Shown here piece by piece: positions 1 to 9,579 of a stretch of 64,000 bases of DNA. Position numbers and translations under genes: made by a program. Under the pieces are notes generated by a model. It was not told where the DNA came from and did no database searches. It saw only the letters and a list, made by a program, of their open reading frames with translations. The stretch is from Prorocentrum cordatum (taxonomy: Eukaryota > Sar > Dinophyceae > Prorocentrales > Prorocentraceae): contig CAUYUJ010004976.1 in assembly GCA_963575745.1 (NCBI GenBank), positions 1-64,000 on the forward strand. The letters are read 5' to 3'. How positions within the stretch are numbered: position 1 is the stretch's first letter; the number at the start of each line of letters is the position of its first letter.

Positions 1-455
1 GGGTGGCCCGGCAGGGTGGGCCCGGGAAGGTGGCCCGGGAAGGTGGCCCGGGAAGGTGGCCCGGGAAGGTAGGCCCGGGAGGGTGGCCCGGGAGGGTCCC
101 CGAGGGTGGGGCCCGGGAGGGTGGCCCCGGAGGGTGGCGCCTAGGAGCGTGGCCCGGGACGGTGGCCCGGGAGGGTGGCCCGGGAGGGTGGGCCCGGGAG
201 GGTGGTCCGGGAGGGTGAGCCTGGGAGGGTTGGCCCGGGAGGGTGGCCCGGGAGGGTAGCCCGGGAGGGTGGCGGGAGGGTGGCCCGGGAGGGTGGCCCG
301 GGAGGGTGGCCCGGGAGGGTGGGCCCGGGAGGGTGGCCCGGGAGGGTGGGGCCCGGGAGGGTGGGGGAGGGTGGCCCGGGAGGGTGGGGCCCGGGGAGTG
401 GGCCGGGGAGGGTGGCCCGGGGGGGTGGCCCGGGAGGGTGGCCCGGGAGGGTGTT
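1..455. repeat. GC-rich minisatellite, 13-14 bp unit (array A)
   Basis: Tandem copies of CCCGGGAGGGTGG, with variants that add a G or carry CCCCGAGGGTGGGG, run from the window edge. Every unit contains CCCGGG. The runs of three or more G every few bases could form G-quadruplexes on this strand. Units of 13 and 14 bp alternate, so all six frames stay open by chance and no protein is inferred. Confidence 0.97.
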
Positions 456-459
456 TGGA

Positions 460-800
460 TGCATCTTGTTTTAGCTAAGGGTTATAAGACTTAACATGGT
501 TTAAGTTGGTTTAGCTAAGCTTTAAGATGGTTTAAGTTTGTTTAGCTTGATTTAGCTAAGGCTTAACCTCACTTAGCTGGGGGGTAGGGAAGCGAACGAC
601 AGCTAAGGTGTTATGTAGGTGTATGTAAAACTATATAAGTCATGTTAAACCGTGTTAAACTATGTTAAACCATGTTAAGGAAAGCTCGCTAAAGCTGGCT
701 CAACTTAAGTGGTTAGCTGAATTATGTTAAAGTAAGTTAAAACAACTCAAAGTACGTTAGCGTATGTTGAACGATATCAACGCCATCGCGATGATGGAGG
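460..800. repeat. AT-rich spacer of the compound repeat, copy 1
   Basis: An island much richer in A and T than its surroundings, built of imperfect reiterations of TTTAAGTTGGTTTAGC-like and CATGTTAA-like words. The same island follows the minisatellite at about 3,700-4,020 and 58,545-58,860, with few differences. No gene is visible in it. Confidence 0.9.
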
Positions 801-952
801 GAGGACGGGGCGAGGAGGAGGGGACGGGATGCGCATAAGGAGGAGGAGGGGCCGCCGCTGCAGCTGCAGCCCCTCGCAGCATGGAGCTGCAGCTCGAGTT
901 GTTGGGCGCGGCTGCATCCGCCGCGCGCAAGCAGACTCATTTTTTTCACTCG

Positions 953-1372
953 CTAGCTATAGCCAGGCGGGTTGAACGCAGTCGCACGGCCTCCACTGAG
1001 GGACCGCGCGGGCGACGCCCGCATGACCTCGTCGAACGCCACCCACTGCAGCGTGGCGCCAGCAGTCGTCCAGACGCTCGCGCCGTGGCTGCTGCCAGCG
1101 CCGCGGCGCGCCCACCGCTCCACCAGCGCCGCGTGGAACGGCTGCGGCATCCGCGGGGGGCACGTGATGGCGACCAGCTGCCGCACCATGCCCATCACGT
1201 AGCCGCCCCCCGCGTCCCGCAGCACCGCGGCGTCGCCCACGGACACGCGGTCGCACTCGTTCAGGCGACCGTGCTTGGCGACCCTGAACTCCAGCCCAGG
1301 GAAGCCGAACACCGTCCTCAGCTCCGCCGCCAGCGGCCTGGGCGCGGGCAGAACAAATAACAACGCCAGCAA
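953..1372 (-). pseudogene. C-terminal fragment of a dinoflagellate multicopy protein family, copy 1
   Basis: A 139-codon frame on the minus strand. Visible segments are LRTVFGFPGLEFRVAKHGRL, then CDRVSVGDAAVLRD and VMGMVRQLVAI. The nucleotide block recurs at 4,193-4,627 (frameshifted) and 59,038-59,460 (frame kept, few replacements), so it is carried inside the compound repeat. The pattern of a short basic segment followed by a GDxxxLR motif resembles the C-terminal part of the multicopy family whose core lies broken at 13,219-15,373; that link comes from memory of the family. There is no upstream domain, so I call it a fragment rather than a gene. Confidence 0.45.
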
Positions 1373-1529
1373 AACAAATCATGAAATTATAGCCGGAGTG
1401 CAGTATCCCCAAACAGGGTTTTTAGACCCACTGCGGTTTCCAAGGTCGATCGCGTGCCCGTCCAGTGCGGGCTGGCATGGCATGTTAAAACATGCCTCCT
1501 CCTCCACAATTATTCAATATGAATATACT

Positions 1530-2100
1530 CCCCCTCTTCCCCTGATGGCGCCCGGGCGATGGCCGCGCACCCTCCGCGTATTGTTTTTTTACACACAGGA
1601 TGCCCGGGAAATCCCAGGGAGCGACTCTCGCTGAGGCGCCGGCGCCATTTTCTTCCCCTGATGGCGTCCGGGCGATGTCCGCGCACCCTCCGCGATTTTT
1701 TTTTTTTTTACAGACAGGATGCCCGGGAAATCCCGGGAAACGATTCTCGCTGAGGCGCCGGCGTCATTGTTTCCCAAAATGCTGCTCTCGTTGAGGCGCC
1801 GGCTTCATTTCTGCTCCCGAATCCTTCCCCTGATGGCGTCCGGGTGATGGCCGCGCACCCTCCGCGTATTGTTTTTTACACACAGGATGCCCGGGAAATC
1901 CCGGGAAACGACTCTCGCTGAGGCGCCGGCGTCATTTTTTTCCAAAATGCTGCTCTCGTTGAGGCGCCGGCCTCATTTCTGCTCCCGAATCGTTCCGAAT
2001 CGTGCTCCCGCTGCAGCGTGGGCCTCATTTTCGGATCGGTGTTTGGCCTCCGTCGTTGAGGATGGCTTTCTCGCCCCAGCGCGGGCCTCTTTCTCGCGCG
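1530..2100. repeat. Tandem units of about 120 bp with a CCCGGGAAATCCCGGG hairpin, copy 1
   Basis: Three imperfect units follow one another. Each has TGATGGCGTCCGGGCGATG, a CCTCCGCG segment, a T run, the self-complementary CCCGGGAAATCCCGGG and a GCTGAGGCGCCGGC segment. The same series occurs at 4,798-5,340 and 59,625-60,170. I see no gene. Confidence 0.85.
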
Positions 2101-2127
2101 CCCATCCGCCCGCCACCACCGCGCCGC

Positions 2128-2395
2128 ACCACCACCACCTACCACCTACCACCTACCACCTACCACCTACCACCTACCACCTACCACCTACCACCTACCA
2201 CCTACCACCTACCACCACCACCGCCACCACCACCACCACCACCACCCACCACCCACCACCCACCACCACCACCACCACCACCACCACCACCACCACCACC
2301 ACCACCACCACCACCACCACAACCACCACAACCACACACGCACACACGCACGCGCGCACGCACGCGCACCACCACCCACTACGCACGCGCGCGCG
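2128..2395. repeat. CCACCTA heptamer and CCA trinucleotide run, then CA/CG-rich tail
   Basis: About ten copies of ACCTACC-type heptamers pass into an almost pure CCA run, then into alternating ACGCACGC-like sequence. Equivalent runs with different lengths occur at 5,380-5,600 and 60,205-60,400. This shows microsatellite drift between copies of the compound repeat. Confidence 0.95.
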
Positions 2396-2510
2396 GAGCC
2401 ACAGGTCCGCTACGACACGCGTCCGCGGATAGAGAAAATCAGCGCCATGGTAAGGGATGGGAGGGAGGGGTAGGACGTCAGATATGACGCGAGCGCACCT
2501 AGCTTGTCCT

Positions 2511-2595
2511 CCTCCCCCCTCTCCCCTCCTCCTCCTCCTCCTCCTCCTCCTCCTCCTCCTCCTCCTCCTCCTCCTCCTCGTCCACCTCCTCTTCA
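2511..2595. repeat. TCC trinucleotide run
   Basis: A near-perfect TCC run that precedes a CATCCCGAAAGGCGTCTCGG segment and the first 64-bp satellite units. The same order is found at 5,727-5,820 and 60,560-60,665. Confidence 0.95.
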
Positions 2596-2714
2596 TCCCG
2601 AAAGGCGTCTCGGAGCCCAGAGTTGCGAGGATGTCTCCAGCGTAACTGGCTGGACCACCTCGCGCGCGGCATCTCGGGCCCCAAAGTTGCGACGATGACG
2701 ATGTCTCGGCCCGC

Positions 2715-3695
2715 CAGGGTGGGCCCACGAGGGTGGCCCGGGAGGGTGGCCCGGGAGGGTGGCCTGGGAGGGTGGGCCCGGGAGGGTGGCCCAGGAGGTA
2801 CGTGGCCCGGGAGGGTGGCCTGGTCTCCGAGGGTGGGCCCGGGAGGGTGGCCCGGGAGGGTGAGCCCGAGGGTGGCCCGGGAGAGTGGCCCGGGGGGATC
2901 CCCGAGGGTGGAGCCCAGGACGGTTGCCCGGGAGGGTGTGCCCGGGAGGGTGGCCACGGAGGGTGGGCCCGGGAGGGTGGCCCCGGGGGGGTGGCCCGGG
3001 AAGGTCGCCCGGCAGGGTGGCCCGGGGGGGTGGCACGGGAGGGTCCCCGAGGGTGTGCCCCGAGAGGGTGTGCCCGGGAGGGTGGCCCGGGAGGGTGGGC
3101 CCGGGAGGGTGGCAGGCCCGGGAGGGTGGCCCGTGAGAGTCCCCGAGGGTGGGGCCCGGGAGGGTGGCCCGGGAGGGTGGCGTCCAGGAGCGTGGCCCGG
3201 GAGGGTGGCCCGGGAGGGTGGCCCGGGAGGAGTGCCCGGGAGGGTGGCCCGGGAGGGTGTGCCCGGGAGGGTGGGCCCGGGAGGGTGGCCCGGGAGGGTG
3301 GCCCGGGAGGGTCCCGAAGGTGGGGCCTGGGAGGGTGGCCCGGGAGGGTGGGCCTGGGAGGAGGGTGGCCCGGCAGGGTGGGGCCTGGGAGGGGTGGCTC
3401 GGGAGGGTCGGTCCCCGAGCGTGGGGCCTGGGAGGGTGGCCCGAGAGGGTGGGCCAGGGAGGGTGGCCCGGGAGTGCAGCCCGGGAGGGTCCCCGAGGGT
3501 GGGGCCCCGGAGGGTGGCCGGGGAGAGTGGCTCGGGAGGCTGGCCCGGGAGGGTGGCCCGGGAGGGTGGCCCTGGAGGGTGGCCCGTGAGGGTCCCCGAG
3601 GGTGGGCTGGGGCCCGGGAGGGTGGGCCTGGGAGGGTGGCCCGGGAGGGTATGGCCTGGGAGGGTGGGCCCGGGAGGGTGGCCCGGGAGGGTGCT
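2715..3695. repeat. GC-rich minisatellite (array B)
   Basis: About 1 kb of CCCGGGAGGGTGG-type units with embedded variants. The part from about 3,270 onward matches 58,130-58,535 variant by variant. The part around 3,065-3,240 matches 37,550-37,735. These shared variant orders show copying of array segments. Confidence 0.97.
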
Positions 3696-4192
3696 TGGAT
3701 GCATCTTGTCTTAGCTAAGGGTTATAAGACTTAACATGGTTTAAGTTGGTTTAGCTAAGCTTTAAGATGGTTTAAGTTGGTTTAACTTGATTTAGCTAAG
3801 GCTTAACCTCACTTAGCTGTGGGGTAGGGAAGCGAACGGCAGCTAAGGTGTTATGTAGGTGTATGCAAAACTATATAAGTCATGCTAAACCGTGTTAAAC
3901 TATGTTAAACCATGTTAAGGAAAGTTAGCGAAAGCTAGCTCAAGTTGAGTGGTTAGCTAAAGTATGTTAAAGTAAGTTAAAAGAACTTAAAGTACGTTAG
4001 CGTATGTTGAACGATATCAACGCCATCGCGATGATGGAGGGAGGACGGGGCGAGGAGGAGGGGACGGGATGCGCATAAGGAGGAGGAGGGGCCGCCGCTG
4101 CAGCTGCAGCCCCTCGCAGCATGGAGCTGCAGCTCGAGTTGTTGGGCGCGGCTGCAGCCGCCGCGCGCAAGCAGACTCATTTTTTTCACTCG

Positions 4193-4627
4193 CTAGCTAT
4201 AGCCAGGCGGGTTGAGCGCAGTCGCGCGGCCTCCACTGAGGGACCACGCGGGCGACGCCCGCATGACCTCGTCGAACGCCACCCACTGCAGCGAGGCGCC
4301 AGCAGTCGTCCAGACGCTCGCGCCGTGGCTGCTGCCAGCGCTGCGGCGCGCCCACCGCTCCACCAGCGCCGCGTGGAACGGCTGCGGCATCCGCGGGGTG
4401 CGGTGGCACGTGATGGCGACCAGCTGCCGCAAACCATGCCCATCACGTAAGCCGCCCCCCGCGTCCCGCAGCACACGCGGCGTCGCCCCGGACGCTCGGT
4501 CCTGCACTCGTTCAGGCGACCGTTGCTTGGCGAACCCGGAACTCCAGTCCCAGGGAACCGAACGCCCGTCCTCAGCTCCGCCGCCCCACGGCCAAACAAA
4601 ACGTATACATCTATACAACGCCAGCAA
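4193..4627 (-). pseudogene. C-terminal fragment of multicopy family, copy 2 (frameshifted)
   Basis: The counterpart of 953-1,372. Small insertions around 4,395-4,600 change the frame several times, so the segment equivalent to LEFRVAKHGRLNE is lost, while the start of the block (AFDEVMRASPAWSLSGGRA) is kept. This copy is clearly decayed relative to copies 1 and 3. Confidence 0.45.
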
Positions 4628-4797
4628 AACAAATCATGAAATTATAGCCAGAGTGCAGTATCCCCAAACAGGGTTTTTAGACCCACTGCGGTTTCCAAGG
4701 TCGATTGCGCGCCCGTCCAGTGCGGGCTGGCATGGCATGTTAAAACATGCCTCCTCCTCCACAATTATTCAATATGAATATACTCTCCCTCTTCTCC

Positions 4798-5340
4798 TGA
4801 TGGCGCCCGGGCGATGGCCGCGCGCCCTCCGCGTATTGCTTTTTACGCACAGGACGCCCGGGAAATCCCGGGAAACGACTCTCGCTGAGGCGCCGGCGCC
4901 ATTTTCTTCCCCTGATGGCGTCCGGGCGATGTCCGCGCACCCTCCGCGTATTTTTGTTACAGACAGGATGCCCGGGAAATCCCGGGAAACGATTCTCGCT
5001 GAGGCGCCGGCGTCATTGTTTCCCAAAATGCTGCTCTCGTTGAGGCGCCCGCTTCATTTCTGCTCCCGAATCCTTCCCCTGATGGCGTCCGGGTGATGGC
5101 CGCGCACCCTCCGCGTGTTGTTTTTTTTACACGCAGGATGCCCAGGAAATCCCGGGAAACGATTCTCGCTGGGGCGCCGGCGTCACTTTTTTCCAAAATG
5201 CTGCGCTCGTTGAGGCGCTGGCCTCACTTCTGCTCCCGAGTCGTTCCGAATCGTGCTCCCGCTGCAGCGTGGGCTTCCTTTTCGGATCGGCGTTTGGCCT
5301 CCGTCGTTGAGGATGGCGTTCTCGCCCCAGCGCGAGCTTT
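4798..5340. repeat. Tandem hairpin-bearing units of about 120 bp, copy 2
   Basis: Same three-unit arrangement as at 1,530-2,100, with CCCGGGAAATCCCGGG in each unit and GCTGAGGCGCCGGCG-like joints. Confidence 0.85.
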
Positions 5341-5379
5341 TTTCTCGCGCGCCCATCCGCCCGCCACCACCGCGCCGCA

Positions 5380-5600
5380 CCGCCACCGCCGCCACCACCA
5401 CCACCACCACCACAACCACCACCAGCACCAGCACCAGTACCACCACCACCACCACCACCACCACCAGCACCACCACCACAATCACCACCACCACCACCAC
5501 CACCACCACCACCACCACCACCACCACCACCACCACCACCACCACCACCACAACCACACACGCACACACGCACGCGCGCACGCACGCGCACCACCACCCA
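5380..5600. repeat. CCA trinucleotide run and CA/CG-rich tail, copy 2
   Basis: About 170 bp of CCA with CAG, CAA and CGC interruptions, then ACGCACGC-type sequence. It gives long poly-His, poly-Thr or poly-Pro frames that I do not regard as genes. Confidence 0.95.
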
Positions 5601-5726
5601 CTACGCACGCGCGCGCGGAGCCACAGGTCCGCTACGACACGCGTCCGCGGATAGAGAAAATCAGTGCCATGGTAAGGGATGGGAGGGAGGGGTAGGACGT
5701 CAGATATGACGCGAGCGCACCTAGCT

Positions 5727-7317
5727 TGTCCTCCTCCCCCTCCCCCTCCTCTTCCTCCTCCTCCTCCTCCTCCTCCTCCTCCTCCTCCTACTCCTCCTCC
5801 TCGTCCACCTCCGCTTCATCCCGAAAGGCGTCTCGGAGCCCAGAGTTGCGAGGATGTCTCCAGCGTAACTGGCTGGACCACCTCGCGCGCGGCATCTCGG
5901 ACCCCAAAGTTGCGACGATGTCTCGGGCGAGACGTGCTGCGAGGAAGTTTCAGGCGAAACGGGCTGGACCACCTCGAGCGCGGCGTCTCAGTGTTCCGAG
6001 TTGCGGGGGCCTCCTGGCGCCTCTTGGGGCCTCCTGGGGACCTCCTGGGGCTTCCTCCTGGGCCTCCTGTGGTATTCTGAACTCCACCTGGGGTTTCCTG
6101 AAGCTTCTTGGGGCTCCCAGGGGGGATATCAAACCTGTGGCCGCTTGGGCCCGTCAAAATACAGGGGGGGGGGGCACAAGAGCAGGACAAATCAACGAAT
6201 CGACACCGGATGTGAATTAACTTGACACGTTCTGGGGCCTCCTGGGGCCTCTTGGGAGCCTCCTGGGAATCTCCTGCGGACCCCTGGGGCCTGTCCTGGG
6301 CGTCCTGCGGCCTCCTGAAGCTCTTTTGGGCCTCCCCCTCCTCCTGCCTGCTCCCTCATGCACATCATCCGCCTCCTCCTTCTCCATTCCATCTCCTCCT
6401 CCTCCTCCTCCTCCTCCTCCTCCTCCTCCTCCACATCCTCTTCATCCCGAACGGCATCTCGGAGCGTAGAGTTGCGAGGATGTCTCCAGCGTAACGGGCT
6501 GGACCACCTCGCGCGCGGCATCTCGGACCCCAAAGTTGCGACGATGTCTCGGGCGAAACGCGGCGCGAGGAAGTCTCAGGTGAAACGGGCTGGACCACCT
6601 CGAGCGCGGCGTCTCAGAGCTCCGAGTTGCGGGGGCCTCCTGGTGCCTCTGGTGGCCTCCTGGGGACCACCTGGAGCTTCCTCCTGGGCCTCCTGTGGCC
6701 TCGTGAACTCCACCTGGGGTTTCCTGAAGCCTCTTGGGGCTCCCAGGGGGGATATCTAACCTGTGGCCGTTTGGGCCTCTCCAAATGGAGGGGGGGGCAC
6801 AAGAGCAGGAAAATCAACGAATCGACACCAGATGTGAATTAACTTGACACGTTCTGATAGGCGGCCTCCTGGGGCCTCCTGGGGCCTCTGGGAATCTCCT
6901 GGAGACCCCTGGGGCCTGTCCTGGGCGTCCTGCGGCCTCCTGGTGCCTCCTGGGGCCTCCTGGGGACCTCCTGGAGCTTCCTCCTGGGCCTCCTGTGGCC
7001 TCCTGAACTCCACCTGAGGTTTCCTGAAGCATCTTGGGGCTCCCAGGAGGGATATCTAACCTGTGGCCGCTTGGGCCCCTCAAAATTGATGGGGTGGGGG
7101 GGGCAGAAGAGCAGGAAAAATCAACGAATCGACACCGGATGTGTATTAACTTGACACGTTATGATAGAGGGTTTCCTGGGGCCTCCCGGGAGCCTCCTGG
7201 GAATCTCCTGGGGGCCCCTGGGGCCTGTCCTGGGCGTCTTGCGGCCTCCTGGACCTCTTTTGGGCCTCCTGAGGTTCGCGGGATCCCATGGAGGATATGT
7301 AACATGTGGTCTTCTGG
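5727..7317. repeat. Higher-order repeat block: TCC run, 64-bp satellite units, CCTCCTGGGG spacer, conserved 45-bp spacer
   Basis: Blocks repeat in the same order: a TCC run, a CATCCCGAA(C/A)GGC joint, two or three 64-bp satellite units, several hundred bases of CCTCCTGGGG-type sequence, GGGGGGATATCTAACCTGTG, and a conserved spacer with AATCAACGAATCGACACC and TTAACTTGACACGTTCTG (near 6,188, 6,810 and 7,118). No frame shows a protein-like composition. Confidence 0.9.
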
Positions 7318-7862
7318 GCCCCCAGGCTGGACCACCTCTCGCGCAGCATCTGAGAGCTCAGAGTTGCGAGAATGTCTTGTGCGAAACAGGCCGGACCACC
7401 TTGCGCACGGCATCTCAGAGCTCAGAGTTGCAAGGGTGTCTCAGGCGAGACGGGCCGGACCACCTCGCGCAGGGCATCTCAGAGCTCAGAAGTTCGAGGA
7501 TGTCTCAGGCGAAACGAGCCGGACCACCTCTCGCGCGGCATCTCCGAAGTCAGAGTTTCGAGGATGTCTCAGGCGAAACGGGCCGGACCACCTCGCGCAA
7601 GGCATCGCAGAGCTCAGAATTTCGAGGATGTCTCAGGCGAAACGGCCCAGACCACCTCTCGCACGGCACCTCGGGGCTCAGAGTTTCGAGGATGTCTGAA
7701 GCGAAACGGGCCGGACCACCTCTCGCGCGGCGTCCCGGAGCGCAACTTTTCGAGGATGTCTCAGGCGAAACGGCCAATCCCGGCCAACTCAGAAACGAGA
7801 GTTGTGAGGATGTCTCAAGCGAAACGGCCCAAACCATAAAATTTGTGTGAGGATGTCTCTGC
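7318..7862 (+). repeat. 64-bp satellite array, about 8 units
   Basis: Consensus segments are TCTCAGGCGAAACGGGCCGG, ACCACCTCGCGCGCGGCATC and AGAGCTCAGAGTTGCGAGGA. Measured starts of TCAGGC at 7,441, 7,505 and 7,569 give a 64-bp period. Because 64 is not a multiple of three, a translation rotates through three different peptide phases per 192 bp. The array is followed by a joint reading TTTCTATCACAACAGCACCC that ends at GGGGAAAAA. The same array plus joint is at 12,655-13,260 and 62,228-62,835. Confidence 0.95.
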
Positions 7863-7929
7863 TCCGCGTTCCCTCGGCCGGAGTTAGTTTCTATCACAAC
7901 AGCACCCCGTTCAGCAAGCTGTTTGGGGA

Positions 7930-8160
7930 AAAATCGTGACGTCGGATCTTTGGGAAGGGTGGAAGGCAGTGCGCGCATGACGGATGCTGAGGCGGCAGAA
8001 ACGACGACGGCGGGGACGGGGAGGCGGAGGCAGAGGCGCAGCAGCGGGAGGCGGGAGGCGGGAGGAGGGAGGAGGGGAAGGGAACCAGGCGGGAAGTGGG
8101 AAGAGGGAGGCGGGAGAAGGGATGAGACAGGTTGTGATTTTAGCTCCCGTGCTACGAAAC
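7930..8160. other. Purine-rich segment without a gene
   Basis: GGAGGCGGGAGG-like and GCGGAGGC-like low-complexity sequence between two repeat blocks. It recurs at 62,840-63,060. I see no coding or RNA signal. Confidence 0.6.
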
Positions 8161-9540
8161 GTCTCAGGCAGAATGGGCCAGACCATCTCGCGCGCAACAT
8201 CTTCGAGCCTCGCATTGCGAGGATGGCTCAATCGAAACGGCCCGGACCACCTCGCGAGCGACATCTTGGAGCTCAGTATTGGAAGGATGTCTCAAACGAA
8301 ACGGGCTGGACAATCTTTCGCACACGTTTTGACAAGTCCACATCGCACTCGCTTCCCGTCAGGCCTTCTCCTGCAACTCCCTTCCTTCTCCCTCCTCCTC
8401 CTCCTCCCCCTCCTCCTGCTTGCTCCCTCATGCACATCATCCGCCTCCTCCTTCTCCCTTCCATCTCCTTCTCCTTCTCCTCCTCCTCCTCCTCCTCCTT
8501 CTCCTCCTCCTCGACATCCTCTTCATCCCGAAAGGCATCTCGGAGCCTAGAGTTGCGAGGATGTCTCCAGCGTAACGGGCTGGACCACCTCGCGCGCGGC
8601 ATATCGGACCCCAGAGTTGCGACGATTTCTCGGGCAAACGTGCTGCGAGGAAGTCTCAGGCGAAACGGGCCGGACCACCTCGAGCGCGGCGTCTCACAGC
8701 TCCGAGTTGCGGGGGCCTCCTCGTGTCTCCTGGGGCCTCCTGGGGACCTCCTGGGGCTTCCTCCTGGGCCTCCTGTGGCCTCCTGAATTCCACCTAGGGT
8801 TTCCTGAAGCCCCTTGGGGCTCCCAGGGGGGATATCTAACCTGTGGCCGCTTGGGCCCCTCAAAATGGATGGGGGAGCACAAGAGCAGGAATAATCAACG
8901 AATCGACACCGGATGTGTATTAACTTGACACGTTCTGATAGGCGGCCTCCTGGGGCTTCCTGGGAGCCTCCTAGGAATCTCCTGGGGACCCCTGGGGCCT
9001 GTCCTGGGCGTCCTGCGGCCTCCTGGAGCTCTCTGGGGCCTCCCCCTCCTCCTGCCTGCTCCCTCATGCACATCATCTGCCTCCTCCTTCTCCCTTCCAT
9101 CTTCTCCTCCTCCGCCTCCTCCTCCTCCTCCTCCTCCTCCTCCTCCTCCTCCTCCACCTCCTCTTCATCCCGAACGGAATCTCGGAGCCTAGAGTTGCGA
9201 GGATGTCTCCAGCGTAACGGGCTGGACCACCTCGCGCGCGGCATCTCGGACCCCAGAGTTGCGACGATGTCTCGGGCAAACGTGTTGCGAGGAAGTCTCA
9301 GGCGAAACGGGCCGGACCACCTCGAGCGCGGCGTCTCAGAGCTCCGAGTTGGTGGGGCCTCCTGGTGCCTCCTGGGACCTCCTGGGGACCTCCTGGGGCT
9401 TCCTCCTGGGCCTCCTGTGGCCTCCTGGACCCCACCTGGGGCTTCCTAAAGCCTCTTGGGGCGCCCAGGGGGGATATCAAACCTGTGGCCGTTTGGGCCT
9501 CTCCAAATGGGGGGGGGGGGGGCACAAGAGCAGGAAAAAT
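8160..9540. repeat. Higher-order repeat blocks with 64-bp satellite units and TCC runs
   Basis: Two further blocks of the type seen at 5,727-7,317, with TCC runs at about 8,390-8,520 and 9,100-9,155 and the conserved 45-bp spacer near 8,893. The first block is duplicated at 63,060-63,890; the second has no full counterpart in the window. Confidence 0.9.
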
Positions 9541-9579
9541 TAGTTTGGCGAAGGGCGCAACCATATGCAGCTGTGAATG

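Larger units (their letters stand above)
3270..9000 (+). repeat. Segmental duplication, copy 1 (partner 58,130-63,890, direct)
   Basis: About 5.7 kb that is collinear with 58,130-63,890. Landmarks keep almost the same spacing: the GCTTGGATGCATCTTGTC junction at 3,690 and 58,534; the protein fragment at 4,193 and 59,038; the 64-bp array at 7,318 and 62,228; the GGGGAAAAATCGTGACGTCG junction near 7,925 and 62,830. Differences are mainly substitutions and microsatellite length. A truncated third copy covers about 440-2,690. Confidence 0.9.

Noticed and set aside
881-1360. 159-codon plus-strand Arg/Ala/His-rich frame
   Set aside because: It is the antisense shadow of the better supported minus-strand family fragment at 953-1,372.
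6828-6860. TTGACA-type promoter in the conserved spacer
   Set aside because: A bacterial -35 motif has no meaning in this eukaryotic setting; it is simply part of the conserved repeat spacer.
7318-7862. CRISPR-like array
   Set aside because: The 64-bp units are contiguous with no unique spacers, occur at many loci in a eukaryotic context, and no cas-like gene is present.
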